Assembly: GCA_002699025.1 (NCBI GenBank)
Contig: PABA01000176.1
Coordinates: forward strand, 36,130 to 100,129
DNA length: 64,000 bases
Source: Sandaracinus sp.
GTDB lineage: Bacteria > Myxococcota_A > Polyangia > Polyangiales > Houyiibacteriaceae
Direction of reading: 5' to 3'
Position numbers and translations under genes: made by a program. This document shows positions 20,387 through 28,581 of the stretch, in pieces. The notes below the pieces were generated by a model that saw only the letters and a list, made by a program, of their open reading frames with translations, made no database searches and was not told where the DNA came from. Within the stretch, counting starts at the first letter, position 1. The number at the start of each line of letters is the position of its first letter.

Positions 20387-20992
20387 TCAGTCTTCGAGAA
20401 GCGAGCGCCACATGGCGTAGTCCCGCCGCTGCTCGCCCCAGGTCCGGTGGATCATCGCGCGCGGCCCCGGGTGGTAGAGCGGCAGGAGCCAGCGCGCCAT
20501 CCAGCGGACCGGCCGCCCCGCGTCCCGCGCGAGCGTGAGCCCATGCGGCGCGAGCTGCTCGAGCGCGGCGAGGGCCGTCGAGCCGAGCGTCACGACGAGC
20601 GCCGGCGCGAGCTGCACGATGAGCCCGGAGACGAAGCGCGAGCAGTTGCGGAGCTCCTCCCGGCGCGGTCGACGGGAGCGCCCGGCCTCCGTCCGCGGCG
20701 GGCAGAGGAGCGCGTTCGTGATGAAGAGCCGCTCCCGCCGCACGCCCGCCGAGGCGAGGAGCCTCTCGAAGTTCGTGCCGGCCCGATCCCCGCGAAGCGG
20801 CACCCCCGTCGCCGCCGACCCCTCGACCCCCGGCGCCGTCGCGATGACGAGGCAGCGCGCCTCCACCGATCCGTTCTGCGGGCCGAGCGTCTTCGGGTGC
20901 CCGGGCATGCGCGAGCACGCCGTGCAGGCCTCCGCCTCCGCGAAGAGGGTGGCCAGCTTCCGCCGTCGCTCCGTGGGATCCCCGCTGCCCAT
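20387..20992 (-). CDS. Uracil-DNA glycosylase family 4/5 (Fe-S type)
   Basis: About 201 residues. It removes uracil from DNA as the first step of base excision repair. Four Cys in the arrangement of Fe-S UDGs are visible: CTACSRMPG, then NALLCPP and RNCSRFVSG. Motif 1 reads APGVEGSAATGVPLRGDRAG and motif 2 LYHPGPRAMIH; the usual HPS/HPA appears here as HPG. The start is uncertain: ATG at 20992 (MGSGDPTERRR) is preferred, ATG at 21034 (MRRGGG) is possible, and the far longer open frame upstream is not coding. It lies downstream of gor in the same direction. Confidence 0.85.
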   Translation of the reverse strand: MGSGDPTERRRKLATLFAEAEACTACSRMPGHPKTLGPQNGSVEARCLVIATAPGVEGSAATGVPLRGDRAGTNFERLLASAGVRRERLFITNALLCPPRTEAGRSRRPRREELRNCSRFVSGLIVQLAPALVVTLGSTALAALEQLAPHGLTLARDAGRPVRWMARWLLPLYHPGPRAMIHRTWGEQRRDYAMWRSLLED

Positions 20993-21159
20993 GACGAGCC
21001 GCCGAGAGTACCGGAAGCCCCCCCCGCGCCGCATCACCCGCTCGAACCAGGCGAGCGTCGGCTCCCCACGAGGACGCTCCGGCGGATCGCCCGGCGACAC
21101 GAGCACGTGCCGGGCCTCGTGGAATCCACGACGGCGCGTCCACCCGGGGCGCCCCCATG

Positions 21160-21195
21160 GCAGACGCTCGGGCAGACGCTCGGGCAGACGCTCGC
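21160..21195 (-). repeat. 12-bp tandem repeat, three copies
   Basis: GCAGACGCTCGG occurs three times in tandem (the last with a final C) immediately after the gor stop codon. It adds 36 bp to the gor-UDG spacer. It has no visible fold or promoter function. Confidence 0.75.
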
Positions 21196-22587
21196 TCAGT
21201 CGCCGTCGGTCGGGTCGAGCGGGTGCGGGCTGACGGGCTCGCGCATCGTCACGAGCTCCTCGGCCGCCGTCGGGTGGATGCCGACCGTCGCGTCGAGCTG
21301 CGCCTTCGTCGCGCCCCCCTTCAGCGCCACCGCGAAGCCCTGCACGATCTCGCCTGCGTCCGGCCCCACGACGTGCACGCCGAGCACCCGGTCCGTCTTC
21401 GCGCAGACCACGAGCTTCATCAGCATCTTCTCGTGCCGGTCGGCGAGCGTGTACTTCATGGGCCGGAAGACCGAGCGGTAGATCAGGCACTCCTCGCCTC
21501 GATGCCACGCCGCCTCCTCCCCGAGGCCGACCGTCCCGACCTGCGGCACGGAGAAGACCGCCGTCGGGATCGACTCGTAGTCCACCGCCGCCTCCGGCTC
21601 GCCCCCGAACTGCGCCCGCGCGAAGGCCATGCCCTCGCCCAGCGCCACCGGCGTGAGCGCGACCCGATCGATCACGTCCCCGAGCGCGAAGACGTGCGGC
21701 TGGCTCGTCCGGAAGCCGTCGTCCACGACGATCCCGCCCCGCCCGGCCGCGACCTCCACGCCCGCCGCCTCGAGGTTCAGCCCGTCCGTGTTCGGCACTC
21801 GCCCCACGGCCGCCATCTGGAGGTCCGCCGCGAGCTCGGTCCCGTCGTCGAGCACGGCCACGAGCTCTGCGCCCCGCTTCTCGACGCGCTCGACCGTGTG
21901 GTCGTGGTGCACGTGCACGCCCTTCAACCGGACCTGCTCGGTCACGTGCCGGCGCACGTCTCCGTCGAAGGCGTTCAGCAGGTAGCTGTCCTTGTGGACG
22001 AGGTGCGTCTCGACGCCCAGCAGGTTGAAGAGGCTCGCGAACTCGAGGCCGATGTAGCCGCCGCCGGCGATCACGATGCGCTTCGGGAGCGCGTCGAGGG
22101 AGAACGCCTCGTTCGAGGTGATGGCGAGCTCGTGCCCGGGGATGGGGATGACCTTCGGCTTCCCGCCCGTGGCGACGAGGATCTTCGCCGCCCGGACCGT
22201 CCGATCCCCGATCCGCACCGTATGCGGATCCTCGAAACGCGCCCAGCCGCGGAGGATGTCGACGCCGGCCCGGCCGAGGATCCCCTGGTAGACCTCGTTG
22301 AGCCGCGCGATCTCGCGATCCTTGTTGGCGATCAGCGTCGGCCAGTCGAAGCGGGGCGCGCCGGGCAGGCTCCAGCCGAAGCCGCGCGCGTCGCGGAACT
22401 CGTCGGCGAAGGAGGCCGCGTAGACCAGCAGCTTCTTCGGCACGCAGCCGACGTTGACGCAGGTGCCGCCGAGCGGCCCCCCCTCGACGAGCGCGACCTT
22501 CGCTCCGAAGCCCGCGCTCATCCGGGCGGCGCGCACGCCCCCCGAGCCGCCGCCGATCACCAGAAGGTCGTAGTCCCAGCTCGCCAT
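21196..22587 (-). CDS. gor: Glutathione-disulfide reductase
   Basis: 463 residues. Gor reduces oxidised glutathione with NADPH through FAD and a redox-active disulfide, keeping the cytosol reduced. The N-terminal FAD motif is VIGGGSGGVRAARMSAGFGA, the active-site disulfide is C43/C48 in GGTCVNVGCVPKK, the second nucleotide-binding motif is AGGGYIGLEFASLF, and the FAD motif ALGDV is present. The catalytic His-Glu pair lies in GIHPTAAEELVTMREP near the C-terminus. The NADPH-specific pair of Arg residues after the second GxGxxG is not obvious (VHKDSYLLNAFD), so cofactor preference is less certain. Confidence 0.93.
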   Translation of the reverse strand: MASWDYDLLVIGGGSGGVRAARMSAGFGAKVALVEGGPLGGTCVNVGCVPKKLLVYAASFADEFRDARGFGWSLPGAPRFDWPTLIANKDREIARLNEVYQGILGRAGVDILRGWARFEDPHTVRIGDRTVRAAKILVATGGKPKVIPIPGHELAITSNEAFSLDALPKRIVIAGGGYIGLEFASLFNLLGVETHLVHKDSYLLNAFDGDVRRHVTEQVRLKGVHVHHDHTVERVEKRGAELVAVLDDGTELAADLQMAAVGRVPNTDGLNLEAAGVEVAAGRGGIVVDDGFRTSQPHVFALGDVIDRVALTPVALGEGMAFARAQFGGEPEAAVDYESIPTAVFSVPQVGTVGLGEEAAWHRGEECLIYRSVFRPMKYTLADRHEKMLMKLVVCAKTDRVLGVHVVGPDAGEIVQGFAVALKGGATKAQLDATVGIHPTAAEELVTMREPVSPHPLDPTDGD

Positions 22588-23179
22588 CGATCACTCCTCA
22601 CGGTCTGGCCCGCCATGTAGCACGCGGGCCGGCCGGGGATGGAACGGGCGAGCCGCCTCACCGTTACCCGAACCGACTCGGGCCGACCACTCGCGCCGAG
22701 CGACATCCCGCACGAGCGAAGACGCCCGTCGATCGGACGGCTTCCAGCCAGCCGGTGCCGGCGACGCCCGCGCGCCCTGCCGACTCGAGCAGGCGGCGAG
22801 CTCCATCCCCCCAGCTCGAGAGCGGCACGCTCGACGACGGCACGTTCGAGGACGGCACGACCGAGCACGGCACGACAGGGATCGGCACGACCGGGATCGG
22901 CACGATCGAGAACGCCCCGGGCGACGTCGCGAAGGACGTGCTCCAGGGCGCTCTCGAGTGCCCGTCCCCGCGTCGGAGGAGGCACACGCTCGGACTGAAT
23001 GTCGATGGGCCGCGCAAAGCACCGGGCTCTGCGCGTTCCCCGCTCTCCCCGACCGAGGCCGGGATGGCGATCGCGAGGACGAGGCCCTTCCGAGGGTGGT
23101 TCGCGGGTGGGCTCACCCACGAGCGACCGACGGACCATGCAGTCCGCTGCGGTTCACGCGGCGGACGGGCCCCCCGACC
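22588..23179. other. Intergenic region without a convincing gene
   Basis: The 592 bp between gor and the histone-like gene contain several overlapping frames on both strands of up to 193 codons, none with a believable composition or ribosome site. The only structure is the 15-bp repeat at 22824-22910. The gor promoter should lie at the left end, just above 22587. Confidence 0.6.
22824..22910 (+). repeat. 15-bp tandem repeat, six copies
   Basis: GGCACG recurs at exactly 15-bp steps (22824, 22839, 22854, 22869, 22884, 22899) inside imperfect units of the form GACGGCACGNNCGAG. The exact spacing keeps the reading frame open on both strands and explains the apparent frames there. Confidence 0.8.
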
Positions 23180-23605
23180 TCACTTCTTCTTGGCGGCCTT
23201 CTTCGTCGTGCGCTTCTTCGTCGCACGCTTCTTGGTCGCCTTCTTGGCCGTCTTCTTCGTCGCGCGCTTCTTGGTCGCCTTCTTGGCCGGCTTCTTCGTC
23301 GCGCGCTTCTTGGTCGCCTTCTTGGCCGTCTTCTTCGTCGCGCGCTTCTTGGTCGCCTTCTTGGCGGTCTTCTTCGTCGCGCGCTTCTTCGTGGCCTTCT
23401 TGGCCGTCTTCTTCGTCGCGCGCTTCTTGGTCGCCTTCTTCGCCGGCTTCTTCGTTGCGCGCTTCTTCGTGGCCTTCTTGGCCGTCTTCTTCGTCGCGCG
23501 CCTCTTGGTCGCCTTCTTCGCAGGCTTCTTCGTCGCGCGCTTCTTGGTGGTCTTCTTGGCGGCCTTCTTGGTGGTCCGCTTCTTGGTTGCCTTCTTGGTA
23601 GCCAT
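23180..23605 (-). CDS. Histone H1-like Lys/Ala/Thr-rich DNA-binding protein
   Basis: 141 residues made of about twelve degenerate ATKKRATKK/PAKKATKK units from end to end, like the C-terminal tail of eukaryotic histone H1 and the bacterial H1-like proteins. It should be intrinsically disordered, very basic and a nonspecific DNA or RNA binder that compacts the nucleoid. The gene itself is a decayed 30-bp-scale tandem repeat, so copy number may vary between strains. The start is fixed by a strong ribosome site, GGAGGAGG, 6 bp upstream (23612-23619 on the complementary strand). The promoter is described separately. Confidence 0.88.
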   Translation of the reverse strand: MATKKATKKRTTKKAAKKTTKKRATKKPAKKATKRRATKKTAKKATKKRATKKPAKKATKKRATKKTAKKATKKRATKKTAKKATKKRATKKTAKKATKKRATKKPAKKATKKRATKKTAKKATKKRATKKRTTKKAAKKK

Positions 23606-23641
23606 GGGTGACCTCCTCCGATGGGGTCTCGGGACCGTGGT

Positions 23642-23671
23642 ACCGTATTGTCACGTCACGTCACGTGTCAA
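23642..23671 (-). promoter_or_regulatory. Candidate sigma-70 promoter of the H1-like gene
   Basis: On the minus strand a perfect -35 TTGACA (23671-23666) is followed after 18 bp by TACGGT (23647-23642). The spacer is a GTGAC 5-bp repeat. It lies about 40 bp above the ribosome site. The -10 is a weak match, so this is a candidate only. Confidence 0.5.
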
Positions 23672-23682
23672 GCCGAGAGCAA

Positions 23683-23708
23683 CCTAATTTATACCTAACT
23701 TTGCCTAA
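23683..23708 (-). promoter_or_regulatory. Helically phased TTAGG direct repeats upstream of the promoter
   Basis: On the minus strand TTAGG occurs three times (plus-strand CCTAA at 23683, 23694 and 23704), spaced 11 and 10 bp, i.e. one helical turn each. They lie in an AT-rich block just above the -35 element of the H1-like gene. That position and phasing are what an activator site or bent-DNA UP-like element would show. Confidence 0.4.
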
Positions 23709-23894
23709 TTTGCGCGAACTATGAGCATACTCAGGGTCAAATCCACGAAATTGCTGGTGAAATCCGCTCCGGCCGAATCCCCCGGTTTTCTGCCCGGGGT
23801 AGCCCGGACAGGCGATCGGCGGCGATCTCCGTTGCGTTGACACCCCAGTCGGCGCCCTTCTACGGTCCCGTCGCATGCACCGAGGAGGTGTCCG

Positions 23895-24710
23895 ATGACC
23901 GCCCGTTCGCTTTCGCTTTCGCTCTCTCTGATCACCGCCCTCGCGGCCGCCTGCGGCCCCAGCCAAGAGGAGCTGGACACCGCCAACGCCCGCATCGCCG
24001 AGCTCGAAGGGGAGCTCGACGAAGCCCGCAGCGAGAACACCGACCTCAACGAGCGGCTCGGCGAGGTCGAAGCGCAGAACGGCCAGCTCGCCAACCGGCT
24101 CCGCGCCCTCGGTGAGAACGTCGAGCAGCTCGAGGGCGAGCGCAGCAACCTCGCCGCCACCCTGGAGGAGCGCGAGCGCGCCCTCGCCGAGCTCCGCGAG
24201 CGCCAGCGCCAGGCCGAGGAGCGGCTCCAGACCTTCCGCAACCTCATGCAGCGCTTCCAGTCGATGATCGACAGCGGCCAGCTCCGCGTGCGCATCGTCC
24301 GCAACCGCATGGTCGTGGAGCTCCCCGAGGGCGTCCTCTTCGACTCCGGCCGCGCGCGCATCAAGGACGACGGCGAGGCCACCCTCTCGGAGGTCGCCAC
24401 GGTCCTCGCCGAGGTGCCCGATCGCGAGTTCCAGATCGCCGGCCACACGGACAACGTCCCGGTCGGGCGGCGCTCCCGCTTCGACAGCAACTGGGAGCTC
24501 TCCGCGCAGCGCGCCGTCAACGTGGCCCGCTTCCTCGTGACCCAGGGCATGCCGGCCAACCGCATCTCGGCCGCTGGCTACGCCGACACCCAGCCCGTGG
24601 CCTCCAACGACAGCGACGAGGGCCGAGCGCAGAACCGGCGCATCGAGATCGTCCTCGTGCCGAGCCTCGACGAGCTGCCGGACCTCAGCTCGCTCACCCA
24701 GGACGGCTGA
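23895..24710 (+). CDS. OmpA-family peptidoglycan-binding lipoprotein with coiled coil
   Basis: 271 residues. A signal peptide ends in a lipobox (ITALAAAC, Cys at 20), so it should be an outer-membrane lipoprotein. A long heptad coiled coil follows (about 25-125, starting QEELDTANARIAELEGELDE), then an OmpA C-terminal domain with VLFDSGRARIKDDG, AGHTDNVPVG and ELSAQRAVNVARFLVTQGM, ending in QNRRIEIVL. The domain binds peptidoglycan, and the coiled coil would act as a periplasmic spacer or trimerise. A strong ribosome site (GAGGAGGTG, 23882-23890) supports the start. Confidence 0.93.
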   Translation: MTARSLSLSLSLITALAAACGPSQEELDTANARIAELEGELDEARSENTDLNERLGEVEAQNGQLANRLRALGENVEQLEGERSNLAATLEERERALAELRERQRQAEERLQTFRNLMQRFQSMIDSGQLRVRIVRNRMVVELPEGVLFDSGRARIKDDGEATLSEVATVLAEVPDREFQIAGHTDNVPVGRRSRFDSNWELSAQRAVNVARFLVTQGMPANRISAAGYADTQPVASNDSDEGRAQNRRIEIVLVPSLDELPDLSSLTQDG

Positions 24711-24767
24711 GCGCCAACTCGGAACCCGCTTGTTTCGACCGACGAGAGCGGCCCCTCGACCCCGTGC

Positions 24768-24787
24768 GGCCCCCCGCGCGGGGGGCC
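24768..24787 (+). terminator. Perfect 20-bp GC palindrome after the OmpA-like gene
   Basis: GGCCCCCCGCGCGGGGGGCC is a perfect inverted repeat 58 bp after the stop. There is no T tract, so it is a hairpin or Rho-assisted stop rather than a classical terminator. Confidence 0.5.
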
Positions 24788-24827
24788 GGGGAGCCCCGTC
24801 ATCTGGGCCGGGATCAGACGGACGGGT

Positions 24828-24856
24828 TTGACCCCCTGGGGCCCCTCCACTAGACT
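24828..24856 (+). promoter_or_regulatory. Candidate sigma-70 promoter of cdnL
   Basis: TTGACC (24828-24833) and TAGACT (24851-24856) are separated by exactly 17 bp. This is one of the best sigma-70-like pairs in the window. A start near 24863 would give a leader of about 320 nt before the cdnL ATG. Confidence 0.6.
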
Positions 24857-24922
24857 GCTGTGACCTCGGATGCCACCCAGCGCATCCGGGGCGGCCAAAG
24901 CGGCACGCAACCCCTCGAAAAT

Positions 24923-25160
24923 ACACGGCTCGGGAATACTCCCCCGGGCCGTGTGTTCACCAGGGAGCGGGTTCGTTCGGCCCGTGAAAACGCAAGTGTT
25001 CGACCCCGGCGCGCTCCCGCCCGCACCCCTCGCTGACGACCCGCACGACGCGGCCGCGCGGGGTGCTCGGCGCGACCTCCGGGGCCTCCGGCTCGCCAGG
25101 CGAGCCACATATCGGCCGCGAGCTCTGCGCTCCGTGGCCGCGGGCGACCGAGGTCGCCCG
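24923..25160 (+). promoter_or_regulatory. Structured 5' leader of cdnL with three hairpins
   Basis: Three inverted repeats lie between the promoter and cdnL. The first is 24923-24934 with 24943-24954, a 12-bp stem (ACACGGCTCGGG, one G-T pair) with an 8-nt loop. The second is GGCTCGCC/GGCGAGCC at 25090-25106. The third is CGGGCGACC/GGTCGCCCG at 25141-25160, ending 22 nt before the start codon and just above the AAGGAACAAGGAG ribosome site. They could control translation of CdnL or RNA stability; function is inferred from position only. Confidence 0.5.
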
Positions 25161-25182
25161 GCACAAGGAACAAGGAGTCCTG

Positions 25183-25686
25183 ATGCAGGCGGGTGAGCAC
25201 CAGTTCAAGGTCGGTGACAAGGCGGTCTACCCGGCGCAAGGCGTCGCCGAGGTCGTTTCCATCGAGGAGAAGGAGATCGCCGGGAATCCTCAGAAGTTCT
25301 ACGTTCTGAAGATCCTGGACACCGACCGGAAGATCATGGTCCCGGTCAGCAACGCCGAAAACGTCGGCCTTCGTCCGCCCATCTCCGAGGAGGACATCCG
25401 CGAGATCTTCGTGATCCTCAAGGAGCAGACGATCGCCTTCGACAACCAGACGTGGAACCGCCGCTACCGCGGGTTCATGGACAAGATCAAGACCGGCTCC
25501 GTCTTCGACGTGGCCGAGGTGATGCGGGATCTCTACCGTTTGAAGGCGGAGAAGTCCCTCTCGTTCGGCGAGCGCAAGATGCTCGAGACGGCGCGCAACC
25601 TGATCGTCAAGGAGATCGCGGTCGCCCGTCGAAAGAGCGAGGAGAAGGTCACCGCGGAGATCGAGAAGATCTTCGAGACCAACTGA
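25183..25686 (+). CDS. cdnL: CarD-family RNA polymerase-binding regulator, CdnL-type
   Basis: 167 residues. CdnL binds the RNA polymerase beta subunit and stabilises open complexes, notably at rRNA promoters; it is essential in Myxococcus xanthus. The N-terminal RNAP-interaction domain reads FKVGDKAVYPAQGVAEVVSIE...MVPVSNAENVGLRPPIS, and the rest is the helical CarD C-terminal domain with WNRRYRGFMDKIKTGSVFDVAEVMRDL and LSFGERKMLETARNLIVKEI. There is no HMGA-like tail, which separates it from CarD proper. ATG 25183 is chosen over the longer frame because of the ribosome site and family length. Confidence 0.95.
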   Translation: MQAGEHQFKVGDKAVYPAQGVAEVVSIEEKEIAGNPQKFYVLKILDTDRKIMVPVSNAENVGLRPPISEEDIREIFVILKEQTIAFDNQTWNRRYRGFMDKIKTGSVFDVAEVMRDLYRLKAEKSLSFGERKMLETARNLIVKEIAVARRKSEEKVTAEIEKIFETN

Positions 25687-25692
25687 GCGCCC

Positions 25693-25726
25693 GTCGATCC
25701 ATCCGGCGCGCGCTGGATGGATCGAC
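25693..25726 (+). terminator. 12-bp-stem hairpin after cdnL
   Basis: GTCGATCCATCC (25693-25704) pairs perfectly with GGATGGATCGAC (25715-25726) around a 10-nt loop, 6 nt after the cdnL stop. No T tract follows, so termination may need Rho or the hairpin may protect the 3' end. The remaining ~280 bp before the RNase gene show no gene. Confidence 0.6.
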
Positions 25727-26007
25727 CGGCTTCACGACGGGGAGACCGGCTTCGGAGAGGGGCGTGGGCGCGCGGGTTCGCGCCGCGTCCCCCCACCGGC
25801 GACCCGAGCGAAGGTTTCCGCGCGGAAACCGGAACGTCGTCGCGGGCCGCTCGCCCCGGCGGCTTCTCGCGTTCTCGCCGGGACCTCCGGACCGGGCCGT
25901 GGCGCCCGCTCGCCCTCGGGGCGAGGCTGGCGCCCCCGCTCGGAGCCGCCCGTCGCCCCGTCAGCCCGCCCCCCCAACGCGGAGCCTCCGGCCCGCGAGA
26001 GAGTGCC

Positions 26008-27561
26008 ATGGCGAACAGCAGCTTGGTGATCAACGTCGACGTCGGAGAGACGCGCGTCGGCCTGATCCAGGATGGAATCCTCGGCGAGCTCTACGTCGAG
26101 CGAAAGCGAGACCGCTCCCCCGTCGGCAACGTCTACCTCGGCAAGGTCACCCGCGTGCTCCCGGGCATGCAGGCGGCCTTCATCGACGTGGGCCTCGATC
26201 GGGCGGCCTTCCTCCACGTCGAGGATCTGAAGCCGGCTCCGAGCGACGACGACGACAAGGGCGGCGACGACGGGAACGGCAACAAGGGCGGCAAGCGCCG
26301 AAGCGGCGGCCGTCGCAAGCGCGCCTCCCGCAGCACGCCCATCCGGGACCTCCTCAAGGAGGGCCAGGAGGTCGTGGTGCAGGTCTCGAAGGGGCCGATC
26401 AGCACCAAGGGCGCCCGCGTCACCAGCCACATCTCGCTCCCCGGCCGCTACGTCGTCTACCTCCCGCAGGGGGACAGCGTCGGCGTCTCCAAGCGCATCG
26501 GCGGCTCGAAGGAGCGCGCGCGCCTGAAGGAGGCGATCGAGTCGATCAAGCCGCCCTCCGGCGGCGTCGTCGTCCGGACGCTCGCGCAGGGGCTCACGAA
26601 GAAGAAGCTCAAGGCCGACATCGGCTACCTCGTGAAGTCCTGGGAGCGCTGCCAGGAGACGCTCGAGGCGAACAAGAAGAGCCGCAAGAAGAAGCTCAAG
26701 GCGCCCTGCCTGGTCCACGAGGAGCCGGACATCGTGCTCCGCGTCGCGCGGGACATGTTCAACGAGGACGTCGACGAGATCGTCATCGACGATCCGAAGG
26801 AGTTCGCGCGGCTCAAGGAGTTCCTCGAGAGCTTCCTGCCGGAGCGCGCGAACGACGTGCGGCTCTACGAAGGCTTCGAGCCGCTCTTCGACGAGTACGG
26901 CATCGAGGACGAGATCGCGCGGGCGCTCTCACGGAAGGTGCCGCTGAAGTCGGGCGGCTACCTGATCATCGACCAGGCCGAGGCGCTCACGGCCATCGAC
27001 GTGAACACGGGCCGCTTCACCGGAAAGGGCAAGGACGTCGAGCAGACGATCCTCCAGACCAACCTCGAGGCGGTGAAGGAGATCTGCTACCAGCTCCGCT
27101 TCCGGAACATCGGCGGGCTGATCGTCCTCGACTTCATCGACATGGAGAAGGGCGGCAACAGGGACCGGGTCTACAAGGCGCTCCTGAAGGAGCTGAAGAA
27201 GGACAAGGCCCGGACCACCGCCGTGCGCATCAGCGAGCTCGGCCTGGTGGAGATGACGCGGAAACGCACGCACGAGTCGCTCGGCCGCCTGCTCTACGAG
27301 CCCTGCTTCTACTGCGACGGCACGGGCCACCTGAAGTCGAAGACGACGATCTGCCACGAGATCTTCCGGCAGATGCGGCGCGAGAAGGACAGCCTCCCCG
27401 GCTACAAGATCGTGATCAGCGCCCACCCGGCCGTCTGCGACGCGCTCGAGCGGGAGGAGAAGGGCGCGCTCGCCGAGGCGGCCAAGCGCTTCCAGCGGCG
27501 CATCGAGCTCCAACCGCGCAACGACTACCACCTCGAGCAGTTCGACCTGACCGGCGGCTGA
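26008..27561 (+). CDS. rng: Ribonuclease G/E-family endoribonuclease
   Basis: 517 residues from ATG 26008. RNase G/E cleaves single-stranded RNA and matures rRNA. The N-terminal S1 domain (YLGKVTRVLPGMQAAFIDVG) carries a charged loop insertion of about 35 residues (Asp/Gly/Lys/Arg-rich, about 77-111). The DNase I-like catalytic part has both metal Asp motifs, AIDVNTGRFTG and IVLDFIDM, and the zinc-link CFYCDGTG that joins subunits. It lacks the long disordered degradosome tail of RNase E, so RNase G is the better name. It follows cdnL in the same direction with a 321-bp gap that includes a hairpin. Confidence 0.94.
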   Translation: MANSSLVINVDVGETRVGLIQDGILGELYVERKRDRSPVGNVYLGKVTRVLPGMQAAFIDVGLDRAAFLHVEDLKPAPSDDDDKGGDDGNGNKGGKRRSGGRRKRASRSTPIRDLLKEGQEVVVQVSKGPISTKGARVTSHISLPGRYVVYLPQGDSVGVSKRIGGSKERARLKEAIESIKPPSGGVVVRTLAQGLTKKKLKADIGYLVKSWERCQETLEANKKSRKKKLKAPCLVHEEPDIVLRVARDMFNEDVDEIVIDDPKEFARLKEFLESFLPERANDVRLYEGFEPLFDEYGIEDEIARALSRKVPLKSGGYLIIDQAEALTAIDVNTGRFTGKGKDVEQTILQTNLEAVKEICYQLRFRNIGGLIVLDFIDMEKGGNRDRVYKALLKELKKDKARTTAVRISELGLVEMTRKRTHESLGRLLYEPCFYCDGTGHLKSKTTICHEIFRQMRREKDSLPGYKIVISAHPAVCDALEREEKGALAEAAKRFQRRIELQPRNDYHLEQFDLTGG

Positions 27562-27630
27562 GCCACGAGGGGGGCGAGGCCATCGCGCCGGCGGCTTCGG
27601 CCGCGGTATGCTCCCCGCAGGAGCGAGGTC

Positions 27631-28002
27631 ATGAGCGACGACGACGACGCCGAGGATCAGCGCGAGGGTGCGCGCGTCACGATCAACAAGGAGTTCGAGT
27701 CCTTCGACGCCTTCATCCACGAGTACGTGACCAACATCTCGCGGACCGGCGCCTTCGTGAAGTCGAAGCAGCCGCTCCCGGTGGGCACGCGCGTGGACTT
27801 GCGGTTCACGGTCGTCATGGACGACATCGAGACCATCGAGGGCATCGGCGAGGTGGTGCGCGTGCAGAAGGACCCGCCCGGCATGGGCGTGGTCTTCACC
27901 GAGCTCAGCCAGTACTCTCAGCACCTCATCAATCGGCTGCTGACCTCCCAGGCCGGTGCCCTCGGCGATGCGCCGGAGGATCCCGACGCCGACGGATCGT
28001 GA
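27631..28002 (+). CDS. PilZ-domain protein
   Basis: 123 residues with a short acidic N-terminus followed by the PilZ fold of the myxobacterial type: VTNISRTGAFVKSKQPLPVG is the (D/N)xSxxG-like element, then IGEVVRVQKDPPGMGVVFTEL. PilZ domains bind cyclic-di-GMP when an RxxxR precedes the DxSxxG; here the N-terminal Arg pair is weak (QREGARVTI) and Asp is replaced by Asn, so c-di-GMP binding is uncertain. It overlaps the J-domain gene by 4 nt (GTGA at 27999). A GGAGCGAGG ribosome site supports ATG 27631. Confidence 0.88.
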   Translation: MSDDDDAEDQREGARVTINKEFESFDAFIHEYVTNISRTGAFVKSKQPLPVGTRVDLRFTVVMDDIETIEGIGEVVRVQKDPPGMGVVFTELSQYSQHLINRLLTSQAGALGDAPEDPDADGS

Positions 28003-28415
28003 GCGACCTCTTCCGCCGAATCCGTCGGGCCACCCGAGCGAGCTTGAACGACTTGAAGCGACGCACTTTCGGTTCCGAGGACAAGAGCCTGAGCGAGCTC
28101 TCCGACGCCGAGCTCGAGGAGGAGCTGCTCCGTCGCCGGCGCCGCCGCGCGCGCGGGCGGAGCGGTGGGGCCCCGCGGCGCGAGGACGACACGCCGCAGG
28201 CCAAGCAGGTGCTGCAGTGGTACGCGAACCTCGAGCTCGAGCCGGGCGCGAGCCTCGAAGAGATCGAGGAGGCCTACAAGCGCCTCATGAAGAAGTACCA
28301 CCCCGACAAGCACCAGGGTGATCCCGAGAAGTACCGCGCCGCCACCGAGCTCGCCCAGTCCCTCACCCGCGCCTTCCAGGCGCTGAGCGAGCGCGCGCAG
28401 AAGCGGCGAAGCTGA
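27999..28415 (+). CDS. J-domain (DnaJ-like) protein
   Basis: 138 residues from GTG 27999. The C-terminal ~70 residues are a J-domain: WYANLELEPGASLEEIEEAYKRLMKKYHPDKHQGDPEKY, with the HPD motif needed to stimulate Hsp70 ATPase. Unusually the J-domain is C-terminal; the N-terminal half is a highly basic helical segment (RRIRRATRASLNDLKRRT then ELEEELLRRRRRRARGR). The basic part may bind nucleic acid or a partner, so this is a class III co-chaperone with unknown client. It is translationally coupled to the PilZ gene. Confidence 0.88.
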   Translation: MSDLFRRIRRATRASLNDLKRRTFGSEDKSLSELSDAELEEELLRRRRRRARGRSGGAPRREDDTPQAKQVLQWYANLELEPGASLEEIEEAYKRLMKKYHPDKHQGDPEKYRAATELAQSLTRAFQALSERAQKRRS

Positions 28416-28581
28416 GCGCCAGCCCTCCGGCCTGGCGCTGAATCGGGATTCCTCGAGGAATCCCGGCAGGGAGCGAGCCCCGCACCAGCCATCCACGAGG
28501 CTGTCCCGCCCCTGGAGCGGGAGCGCCCGCGAACGCAGCGAAGTCACCACGCTGCAGGGGGGAGCGCCCCAGCGTCTGCCC

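Noticed and set aside
20993..22594. 735-codon minus-strand frame that joins the UDG gene to a frame antiphase to gor
   Set aside because: Only the last ~200 codons are coding (UDG); the rest overlaps gor in another frame.
22664..23116. Frames of 120-193 codons between gor and the H1-like gene
   Set aside because: Several overlapping frames on both strands, none with codon bias, motif or ribosome site better than the others.
24711..25182. Known riboswitch in the cdnL leader
   Set aside because: Three hairpins are present but no conserved core of a recognised class could be matched; reported only as a structured leader.
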